Made by a program: the position numbers and the translations under genes. Below, piece by piece: positions 22,430 to 31,887 of a stretch of DNA of 64,000 bases. The stretch covers positions 17,487,616-17,551,615 of the forward strand of contig JAJEKV010000013.1 of assembly GCA_021234155.1 (NCBI GenBank), in the 5' to 3' direction. The stretch comes from Isoetes taiwanensis. Lineage: Eukaryota > Streptophyta > Lycopodiopsida > Isoetales > Isoetaceae. Positions within the stretch are counted from its first letter, which is position 1. Each line of letters starts with the position of its first letter. Under the pieces are notes generated by a model that did not search any database, was not told where the DNA came from, and worked only from the letters and a program-made list of their open reading frames with translations.

Positions 22430-25051
22430 GAGATCAACATTAGTTAGATCTCCCAGATCTTCTATTCTTAAGCTTACTTTTTTTTCTTCTGGTGTTATTG
22501 GCTGGGACACTAACCAAAGAATTTGGAATAGTGTTATTAGATTTGTTAAGCCTTTTGTTAGATTTTATAATCAAAGCATTATTCCACGTATTCGATTGGC
22601 GCCGAGCTGAATTGGAGGAAGAGAATCAAGAGATTCCGGTCACTATGCTTTGTCTTTGGGCTTAAGTGTTCATCCTTCCCCCAATTCTCTTTGTCACTAT
22701 CCAAATCGATATCACTATCAGAGATACCCCCTAGTACAAATTCAAACATTTTATTCACTTTATCTTTAAAAAGGCATTTATTAGAGGGCCTTTGATGCCA
22801 AGGATCTCTCGGCTGAGACTGTTGGGAACCAACTGCTGGTCAATCAATTTTACTCTTTCTGGAGTATCTCACACCACCTCATCAAAAGGTTCTTTGTTCT
22901 GCATAGCTTGCATTTGACTATCCTGTTTTTCATCATTCTGGGATAAATCCTTTACATTCTCTAACAATACCTCTTGCAGAGAGGCTAATTGCTCTTCAAT
23001 ATCAGAGGATATTATTGGAGATATAGGGTTTGAGGGGGGTACAAATTTGATCTGTCAATAAGAGAACCTATATTCAGCAAAGGTGGAAAGTGAGTGACAG
23101 AGGCTGTTGGATTTATAACAGAGGGGTTGACAGAGGGATTGACCAGTTTATCAATATTATTTGCAGAGCTCAACATTAATTCCAAGTCATGGTTAGTATT
23201 AAGATTTGCAAGTACCTGATAACGATTCGAGCAAGTAACATTGTCGACCAGTTAATTCACAGTTGCTTTATGCTTATCCTTTTCAGGATAAAGTAACATG
23301 TCTATTGCCTATTTGGATGTCTGAACATTGCCATTAGGCCCCCCTGTTATACTTGTATATGCGTCAATATTTGTTGAAGAAGTTGATGCAATCGAGTTTT
23401 GAACTGGGAGGACTTTGTCTTCAGAATTAAATTCTACTATTTTGATAGAGGAATCTTTATCTAGAGGTGCTTGTCTCTTGTTTATGGGTATGTAACTGGC
23501 ATGGCTTTTCCTAATTAATGAATCTCCCTTGCTTTTGATATGGACAGAGAAATCGATTAATGACAAAGGTTTAACATTTTGTAAACCTTTCCCTAATGAT
23601 TCTGTTGAGTGTTGAGTGAAGATCATTAGTTGGAGTTTTTGGTTGGAACATTGAAGCTTTCCCCTTAAACTGAAGATTTCCATATTTTTGAAGAACTTCT
23701 TGTAGAATATTTGCTTGTATAAATGCTTTCTCTTCATTTTGAGTCATGTTTTTTCCTTCTTGATTCTATATTTCCCTTTCCATCCTTTTCTTTTGGATTC
23801 TCTTTTGACTACCATTGACTCTCTTCCATGAAAATCCTTGTCCATCTGCAATTATCTTCCTTTCCCGTTCCTCTAAATCTTTATGGCTTACACAGTCCAG
23901 AGGTATGGAGAAAACCTTGGAATTATGATCAAACTAATTTGTTTTTTGACCATCAATGTTACTCCTAGATGTATTCAGTTGCTGTAGATGTTTGTTCTTG
24001 AAGCTCTCATACCAACAATGTCTCTGATGTTTGTTCTTGAAGCTCTCATACCAATAATGGTCTCTGATCACAAGTTTGACACTGAGGAGGCAGATTCGAC
24101 CGTCTAAGTGATAGGGAGGTTTACTGTCCAAAAGCATCTGTAAAAGGGATAGAAGTAGGTATAGGTTTAGACAGGTCAAGTTGAACGAAGGGTCTTGGAG
24201 GTCTTTCAGGAATATACTCATTGAGATGTAAGTGACCACATATAAGGAGTCAAAGTTTGTAATGTCCATTTCAGGATCCCATTTAAGGAAGGATATTTGG
24301 AAATTTTTTTTTTTTTTATTGAAGGCATGGTTGGTGGAACTTGCACCCACCCACATCTCCCACCCGATGGTAGCCAGTGGGTTTTGAACCCTGGTGGGGA
24401 TTACCCCAATCCAAGGCCTTACCACTAGACCACCACCGCGATGGGCTGATATTTGGAAATTTTCAACTGTTAATGGCCCATGATTCAGAAGAAAATAAGC
24501 TGTTCTCTTACTTTCACATTCTATCATAATGAATGGAAAGTGTAACCAGTATATAGCTTTTATAAGGACTCCTTTTTGAAAATTTTGACAATAGGTCCAA
24601 AGTTGTTCCAATTTAATACCACATTTGTTGATTTTATCTAGAACAATAGTATCTTCTAAAATGGACATCTTTTCATGAACAGAAGGAAGATTGTGAGAAT
24701 ACATGATAGAGATTTTGTTTGCTGCCTTCTCAAGGTCGAGGTTCAGCTAATGCTCCATCCAAGGTCTCATCAGAATAGACTTTAGCAGAAGGATTAGGCA
24801 CTCCATATGGTAAGGGAACTTGAGTGCTCGGATGCAACTGGATTCCATATCAGAACTTTAAATGATCTAGAGTTCATCTTCTGATCATCCAGAAGTAAAT
24901 TAGAGAAATTTCCAAATAACAAGAAATTTTTAGGATTTTTATGAAAAGATCTTAACTGATCCAGCAGAAGAAAACGATCAGATAGCACGAGTTCGGAGAA
25001 ATCGTGGAGAATGGCAAGGAATTTAGGGCTAAAGATTGTTTTATTTTCCAT
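22430..25051 (-). pseudogene. LINE A ORF1 (decayed, split by a SINE)
   Basis: ORF1 of the same LINE, minus strand. The likely N-terminus is MENKTIFSPKFLAILHDF (25051). The segment QNFQKGVLIKAIYWLHFPFI (about 24510-24620) matches QKGVLINAMYWLNFPYI in LINE B. The ORF is then broken by a SINE (24308-24447) and by stops. A lysine-rich C-terminus near 22450-22700 corresponds to the basic end of LINE B ORF1. ORF1 proteins of plant LINEs bind RNA and form the transposition particle. The zinc-knuckle region is not intact, and a short direct duplication (WYESFKNKH repeated) occurs near 23990-24070. Confidence 0.7.
24308..24447 (-). mobile_element. tRNA-derived SINE
   Basis: About 140 bp on the minus strand, from AGCCCATCGCGG to an A-rich tail. 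It contains an A box (TGGTCTAGTGGTAAGG, 24417-24432) and a B box (GGTTCAAAACC, 24380-24390), the internal RNA polymerase III promoter inherited from a tRNA. It is flanked by a perfect 16-bp target duplication, GATATTTGGAAATTTT (24292-24307 and 24448-24463). Because it lies within LINE A ORF1, it inserted after that LINE. Confidence 0.92.
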
Positions 25052-25620
25052 AATAAAGGTCAGGTGGTTTTAGCAAAAGCACATCAGAAAGAATAGGCAA
25101 CAAAAGAAGGGAATTGAAAACAGAAGGACAAAAGAACATGAAAGAGGTACTAGAAGAGTAGAAATCCTACCTACTACTAAGAGATCTGGAAAGCTCACCT
25201 CAGTGAAAATCTCCCAATTCGATATCAGAGTATAATTTAACTGTTAATTTCGAATCCGACCACTCGCAAGAAACTCATACCAATTGCTTCGACGTTCTTG
25301 CATCCAATGAATTCTTCAAGCCAAGATTGCACAATTTCAATTTCAAATTCTTCACGGCTCGATATAAATGAGTATTCAGAGAGAAAGAGGTCGTTTGGAA
25401 AAAATTGCTTGGTGAAAAGGGAATGCCAGATTTGAGAGGCAGAACCACAAAGAAATCCACATGTTAATCTTCCATTTTGCTTCATAATTGTGAAAATTTT
25501 AACATCCATGTGAAGTTTGCACAAAGGAGATTCATATGGAGATAAATGCAGATTGCTAGCCTCTACAAGGCCAGCAAGAATCAATGTTGAGAAGAGGCAG
25601 AGCGATGGGAATTATACTAT
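25052..25620 (-). other. Upstream part of LINE A, possible 5' UTR
   Basis: A 115-codon open stretch (25237-25584, minus) has no recognised domain. It lies directly upstream of the LINE A ORF1 start in the same direction, so it is most simply LINE leader sequence. LINE B is truncated before this point, so there is no second copy to compare. Confidence 0.3.
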
Positions 25621-27239
25621 CTGAGGCAAGAAAATAGTTTAAACTGAAGATAAGTCAGCTCTGCTTTTGCTGCTTAGTCCCAATCTTAATTTTCTTCCTC
25701 TTATTCTAGTTCTGGGCTTTTGTGCACTTTTTGTAGGTGGGAAATGCGGTCATTGAGATGTATTATGCATGTAAGAATGCAGGTGTCCCGATTTCCATTC
25801 TGGTCCTTTGGTTCTAACTCTTGCTCCATTTTTCTAAATTTAGAATACTAGTAAATAATAACATCATCTTTACATATAAAATCATTGACCCAACTTTTCA
25901 GTTCCAAAACTCAACAAACAAAAATCCAAAATGTCCACATTTGGAATCAGAAATTATTTTCCGACATGAAGCTCCTTCCTCTTAGGCCTTGCAGGGTAGC
26001 GCCCTGCACCGGCTCTACAGACGGTTAGAGGCAATGGTTGCTCTGCTCCTCTTCCATCTCTAAAATCTCTTCTTCTTCTTCTAAAAAAAAAATAAAATCT
26101 TCATGACTATAAAAAGACATGAAAAGAGATGTATGGCGAGGACACAAAAGACATAATGCAAAAAAGACAAGCTCATAGAACTGTGTTATAGTCGACTTAA
26201 AAAAGAAAAGAAAAAAGAAACATGCATGTACATATTTGCATTGATCCAACATGGCGATGCACCCTAGATTGGTGCACCCACATTATGTAAGGAAATTTTA
26301 ACAGTAAAGCACCAATGTACATAGATAATTCAGAGTTCAATTTTTTCCTCTTCTAGATTTGCAGCTAATTTGAAATAATTACGCCCATCACATTAATACA
26401 TATATCATTATTTTAAAATTCCAAATCCCCCCCGTTAATTATGTATATCATAGTTTCAACGGTCAAAACCCATCCCTATGTATAGAATTAGCGGTTGTCC
26501 TCACCATAAAAGTTCTATCTATGAACTAGTCCACCATAAATTTGAATTTCAAATTTCCCATCCAATATAAAATGATTGATTTTCCATCTACATTTAAGTG
26601 TAAATGCGTCACTAGCTAACAATTTTAAGCTATTTCGTGGGGAAGGTGCAGCAAACGCTTCATCCATTTTTTGTCGTTTGAACTCAGACATGAGTTTTCT
26701 CAATATTGTTTGTCTTCAACTTAAATCTTTTGTTAGCTACAGCCTTTCTTGTTTTGTTTAGAAAAAATTAAAGTTTTAAACCATAAAACAAATGTAACAA
26801 ACCTATTTAATCCAATCATTCTCATCGTATTACTTAGGATTGGTCCTGTATACTGCTATAAACTTCTTTATATTGGATTATGCTTGACCTATTTGAGGCA
26901 TGTTATAAAATGCTTGCATTATAATGGATACGAGGTGCTATCTAATTGGAAAAAGATTAATGAATAAATGAGAGTTCAAAGTGATAAAATGTTCATTGGT
27001 GCTTATCCAGACTCCCAATTTGTTAAGTTGTTTACCTGCTAACCCTGTTGTTGAATCTTAATCATGGTTGAATTGGAACCAAATAGCCATTCACCTAATT
27101 TTTGAGCATTCGGTGACAATTTATATGTTCACTACAAAAGATAAAGCATAAGGCACTGCAAGGAAAAGATGGATCAGTTGCTAAACAAAAAAGCCACTTT
27201 AAGAAGTTCAAACTTGAAAAACAAATGGGAATAGAATAG
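25621..27239. other. AT-rich intergenic DNA
   Basis: No gene supported. Several short ORFs (for example 26025-26252 and 26515-26703, minus) have low-complexity or unremarkable content. Confidence 0.6.
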
Positions 27240-27690
27240 AATATATTATATTTTACGTCGACGAAGACCAAAAGGCCATGGGACTCATACAATGGGCTTA
27301 TACAGCCAAGCAATTCTCTAAATGAAACCCCGGTTATTCTAGTTAAGAGAAAAGATATAAAATGTACGTAGATTATAAATTGACAATTAAATACAAATTT
27401 CCAGTTCCTAGAGCTAATAAACTTTTTGATAACTATGATGTGCTTACATAGCTAGGAAGATGAGGTACAAGTCACAATATCATCAAATAAAGATCAGAGG
27501 AATCAAACATTGAAAAAGCAACTTTGAGAACCACTTTTGGGAACTATGAATTCATGGTAATGACATCTAATATGCCTATGTCATTTTGACGATTAATGGA
27601 ACGAGTTTCGACAGTTGCATTGAAAAATGTGGTGTTTGATGAAATTCTTGTTTATAATCCATAAAGGAGCATAAGAAACATCTTCAGTAA
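27240..27690 (+). pseudogene. Relic of a Gypsy reverse transcriptase
   Basis: Reading across frames on the plus strand gives successive Gypsy RT motifs: MGLIQPSNSLNETPVILVKR (about 27288-27350), KMYVDYKLTIKYKFPVPRAN (about 27356-27420), QYHQIKIRG (about 27475), RTTFGNYEFMVM (about 27525-27562), FDEILVYN (about 27633-27657) and EHKKHL just after. These match the known order of the palm domain, with (V)FDEILVYN standing where the catalytic DD motif normally is, so one aspartate is lost. No ORF over 60 codons remains. It differs strongly from the 1-19344 family, so it is an older, separate element. Confidence 0.75.
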
Positions 27691-28290
27691 GTTTCTTATC
27701 TTACATCTTCAATAAGTTTTTTGTCTTTCTAGACAAAGTCAATTATTTGTGATGAGTCCAAAAGCCATTTCTGTATGTAAAAAATTGGATATGGAATTAG
27801 GAAGGATCAGATAAGTTGAAGGCTATTCTTAGTTGGACGGATTTGGTAGGATTTCACACCTGATTACAACATTGCACAACAGCAAGTCATACTCTCTGTC
27901 TAGATGATCATTCTGGTCATGTCCTTTGTCCTGTATCATTGTTATGCAATAAGCTTTTATGAAGATATTGAAGAGATGATGTTATCGTGACCACTTCTTG
28001 TATCAGAAAAAAACTAAAACTTCTTATTTTTGCGTGTTATGGGATTTCTGCTATATTTGACAGTTTATACGTTATCATGCCAATATTTTTTGAATTTTTA
28101 TTTCTTTTTCAGATAAAGAAAGAACATCTCCCATAACACACCAAAACAAAAAATTTCAAAATACCAAACTAGGGTTTGAATCCTTCTGCGGCAATAGTCA
28201 TTTTTATAAGTTTGACCCATATCAATCATTACTTTTATAAGCTATATCAAAGTTGTTACCTTTATAAGTTATATCATCTTTATTTGTTGC
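27691..28290. other. Intergenic DNA, possibly further Gypsy decay
   Basis: No gene supported. A few codons after the RT relic may continue the same element, but similarity is too weak to annotate. Confidence 0.4.
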
Positions 28291-28292
28291 TA

Positions 28293-28720
28293 AATGTTGG
28301 TTGTGAATCACACCTCCCAGCCAATACTTACCGTAGCAGATACCCTCGAACCAATCGCATAATTACTACCTGGTGACTACTCACAGGAACAAGAGATGCA
28401 AGAGAATGTGATGATCCTCTGCATGAGAAACCTCTAGCTGTAGGTAGTAGAAGGTAAGCTCAAGAAGAGGCTGTCATGGACCTCGCCCAATCTCTACTTC
28501 TTAAACTTGTTGGTCGTGAATCACACTCCCGAGCCAATACTTTATTCAAGTACCGTAACAGGTACCTTCAAAGAAGTCATATAATTACTGTCTGGTAACT
28601 GCTCTAAGGAACAAAAAATGTAATGATCCTTTGCATGAGACAGCTCCAAGTGTAGGTAGTATAGGGTAAGCTTGGCAAGAGGTTGCCATGGAGCGATTTT
28701 TGCTCAATATCTGCTTCATA
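28293..28720. repeat. Degenerate tandem duplication, period about 215 bp
   Basis: GTTGGTTGTGAATCACAC near 28293 recurs as GTTGGTCGTGAATCACAC near 28508. The two units stay alignable to their ends (TGATCCTCTGCATGAGA against TGATCCTTTGCATGAGA). No coding content seen. Confidence 0.7.
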
Positions 28721-29394
28721 AACTAACGAACATCAGTGAGCAGAATGAGAGGACCACTATGCATTGGTTGGCTGGGTTAATGCTAACAATGATAAGGCAT
28801 CAAAGAAGTGATTCATCTAGCTTAATAATTCAAAAATATACTACAATACAACTCTTCAGACCTAACCATTCAAAAGTTAAAAGAAATTCTTTTAAGCACT
28901 AGCACCTTGTTTTATTTTGTTGATAATATAAGATGAAGTGACATTATAAATATTGATTATAAAGATTACTTGTGCACATTTGAAGACACCATTGTTGAAT
29001 TTTATTGCAAAATCTAAGATTGTAGCTATTGCTATATATTTTTATCAAATCTATCTATCTTATCCCAAGTCTATTTTGGATTTTTGTTAAGTATGCAAAT
29101 TCTTATATACAAAAACAAAACTGTGATAGAACTAGCGGAAGGAAAATTTTAGAATCTAAAGTAGGAAATTTAGTAAAGAACTACCTAAATAGTAAGAAAA
29201 TAGCAGTAAAATAAGGAAAAAAATATATATAAAAAAAAATGCATGCCATAAGTACATTGTCCACTTTGTAAATTTGAATAGATGTACTCAAGATTATCAT
29301 CGCATCATGGGGCCCTTATTTTTAACAAGAAAACCAATTTGTACTAAAATTAATCAAAAAGTACGTGCTAAAATGACTTTATTTGCACAAAGCA
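28721..29394. other. AT-rich intergenic DNA
   Basis: Nothing recognisable on either strand beyond short chance ORFs. Confidence 0.5.
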
Positions 29395-29805
29395 TGATAT
29401 CATAAATGCCACACCCAAAGTAAACAAGCTATCAAGGTTTATTCCACATATCCCTAGGACTACTACTCTTTGGCATTAGACATTTGTTTCACTATCAAAC
29501 ATTCGTTGCAATGGAATGATGTACTCCCATGGAGGTTAGCAATTGGCTTGCCGAATCCATTTGATTAGCGAGTCTATTTTCAATTGCAACTTTTAGATAT
29601 GTGCGATGTTTTATACTTCAATTTTACACAAAGTACAATGCTCAATACACATATCCCTAGAACGACTCTTTGGCATTAAACATTTGTCGCACCATTGAAC
29701 ATTCATTGCGAAGGAACTATCCATCGGAGGGGGGTCAATTCTAGGAATCGGCTTGTCGAACACATTCGTTATCTGAATTCTTTTTCAATGGCAACCCTTA
29801 AATGA
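29395..29805. repeat. Degenerate tandem duplication, period about 205-210 bp
   Basis: The block CACATATCCCTAGGACTACT...CTCTTTGGCATTAGACATTTG (about 29446-29486) recurs at about 29648-29690 with the same following order (CATTCGTTGCAA.GGAA, GGCTTG(C/T)CGAA, TTTTCAAT.GCAAC). No coding content seen. Confidence 0.65.
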
Positions 29806-30087
29806 AATTATGCCAGTGCGGTTGGTGAGGATGTTGGGTGGTTCTCTTCCTTGCGTCTATTCAAATCCTGCCATGATAAAAATAATTTATACAAAAAATA
29901 ACGAATATTCCCAAATACTCTGTGTATTAGCTCCGCTGATACCCTATGTTTTAATGTATTTAAGTAGCTCAATGCCTTCTGCATAGGAGCCGATTGGTGT
30001 ACTGCATTCTTGCTTTGGAGAGAACTAGTTTGCCAATCAATGATATTAAAGCCAAAACTTACACGTCCTTACATTTCATGTCTCAGA

Positions 30088-30235
30088 TTTCATTTTGTTA
30101 TAGGATAAGTTGTTTGGGATAGCTTCCCATGCTGGTCTGGTGGATGCTGCGGCCGGTGGCAGCTGGCAGCCGGGAGCAGCCCATCAAAGCAAGCAGGGGA
30201 AGCCGGACAAAACAATTTACCCTAACAATATCATA
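30088..30235. mobile_element. Foldback element W
   Basis: An imperfect hairpin of about 148 bp ending CAATATCATA. Its right arm reverse-complemented aligns with its left arm. The GC-rich centre contains CAGCCGGGAGCAG, shared with elements Z (30377-30565) and Y (35057-35192). Confidence 0.6.
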
Positions 30236-30376
30236 GTTGGGAAGTGCAACAAGTCATCTTTTAGTAACAATTTTGTACCGATTCAACTGGTGGCACAGTA
30301 TGCGTCGATCCAACACACATCCCTTCTTATTGGTATGAGTGATGTGGCAAGCTAAAATTGCACCACCGAAAATTAC

Positions 30377-30565
30377 TATGATATTGTAAGGGTAAGATAA
30401 TCGGGATGGCATTCCTTGTTTATCTGATGGGATAATATTGTATAAGGATAAGATAATCGGGATGGCCTGTTTATCCGGTGGATGGTGTGACCGGCGGCAG
30501 CGGGGAGCAGCCCACCGGATAAACAGGGAATGCCATCCCGATTATCTTACCCTTACAATATCATA
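30377..30565. mobile_element. Foldback element Z, with doubled left arm
   Basis: Ends are TATGATATTGTAAGGGTAA and its exact reverse complement. The arms pair along about 55 bp, and the left arm is present twice in tandem (second copy from about 30430). The centre reads GACCGGCGGCAGCGGGGAGC. No ORF. Confidence 0.8.
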
Positions 30566-30589
30566 CTTGGGGAGTGTTTCTTTTGTAAT

Positions 30590-30773
30590 CGCCGGTTTGG
30601 AGGTCACAGATCAGACACTTGAGGTCATAAAATCGCAGGTTATAGATCACAAATCACAGTTGAAAAGTGCTTTTTTGCAATCGCAGGTTTACAGCTCACA
30701 GATTCGACTTTTGAGGTCACAAAATCTCAACTTACAAATCACAAGTCACAGCTCTGACTCTTAGAGGCCACAG
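30590..30773. repeat. Short imperfect repeats around a (G)GTCACAGAT motif
   Basis: AGGTCACAGAT- or AGGCCACAG-like units recur irregularly (about 30600-30773) and continue at 31402-31490 after the hAT-like insertion, for example TTAGAGGCCACAGATCTGG. The array was one block before the insertion. Confidence 0.6.
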
Positions 30774-31401
30774 CAGGGTTCGAAAAAAAAAATTCTTACA
30801 ATTAGAAATTTGCCTGTCTTAAATTTATGTTATCGGATTTTACAAAAACAAACTGGAGATTCCAATTTCATCCAAAAAAAGTGGAATTTTGCCAGTTATA
30901 TTTAACTTTCAAAGGCTGCATTACTCTAAGTCTGCTGAGCAGAGCACTCATAGCAAGCAGGGGGATTCAAAACCTGCCGCTTGCTATGAATGCTCTGCTA
31001 AGAGAGCGGGAAATTGAGAAGGGAAAATCCAATAAGAGGAGGCGAAGAGGAGAGATGCTGGATTTTTTTAGGTCTCCGTGGGTCTTTAGTAAAAGTTTCG
31101 TAGTTTCACATAGGCTAAACTTTTTTCCTCCTTTTTAATTTCATACTTTTATTTAACCACGCTAAATTCTAATCTAGATTTTAAGGTATATTATATATTG
31201 TTCTATATTCTTTAGGTAAGTTTTTCCAATCCCTAAGATTTTAAATTGGAAATTTGCCGTCTCTACGAAATCACAACATGCAATTTGCCAATTACACGTA
31301 TTTTTTGGTGGAACCGTCTCCCAGCACTCTGATGTTCCAAGTGGAAATCTCAAGCATCAACTGGAATTTTAAGGGCCTAACCCCCACTTTTTCGAGCCCT
31401 G
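30774..31401. mobile_element. Non-autonomous hAT-type DNA transposon, 628 bp
   Basis: Terminal inverted repeats CAGGGTTCGAAAAA (30774-30787) and TTTTTCGAGCCCTG (31388-31401) fit the hAT pattern. A perfect 8-bp target duplication GGCCACAG flanks it (30766-30773 and 31402-31409), the hAT length. A hairpin with arms GCAGAGCACTCATAGCAAGC lies inside (about 30940-31003). No transposase ORF is present, so mobility would need a partner element. Confidence 0.9.
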
Positions 31402-31409
31402 GGCCACAG

Positions 31410-31815
31410 ATTACAACTTAGAGGCCACAGATCTGGCTTTTAGAGACTCAAGTTACAGGTCACAGATCCAGCTCTTAGAGCTCGTAGCTATGTAATCTTA
31501 CTAGAGCTAAGGCTATGGACGACTCTGTTTTGTTCCAGGCTTACATGAAATGTACACAGGGACTCTGTTCTATTGTTCCGGGCGTATACAGAATGTAGAC
31601 AAGGTTTACCGGTTCAACTGGTAACGCAGAATGACTTGTTATTTCGTGATATTGGTGATTGCTACGTGGCGAAACCAAATTGAGCCACTAAAAAAAACAC
31701 GACCCAACTATGATTGATAGGGTATATAATTGAATTTGGTGAAAGTTGACATATCACCTTGTGAAGGCATTGGCCAATTTCGTGGGTTTTGGCCCGGAAC
31801 CGACTTCAAGATCCA
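31410..31815. other. Upstream region of the SET gene
   Basis: After the short-repeat remainder (to about 31490) no gene or repeat is recognised. This stretch probably includes distal promoter sequence of the gene at 31888. Confidence 0.4.
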
Positions 31816-31818
31816 TAC

Positions 31819-31828
31819 ATTATAAGTA
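31819..31828 (+). promoter_or_regulatory. Possible TATA box of the SET gene
   Basis: ATTATAAGTA lies about 65 bases before the ATG at 31888, a plausible distance for a TATA box with a short leader. No other core element was identified. Confidence 0.4.
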
Positions 31829-31887
31829 GTTCACAAGTTGATACATAGGCATCTTGGACGCTAGAGCAATCCCTAAACCGATCGGCG

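Noticed and set aside
24308-24447. A tRNA gene on the minus strand
   Set aside because: A and B boxes are present but the body does not fold as a full tRNA, it has an A-rich tail and 16-bp target duplications. It is a SINE.
26025-26252. 75-codon minus ORF with F-rich start
   Set aside because: Low-complexity A/T-run reading in AT-rich intergenic DNA; no support.
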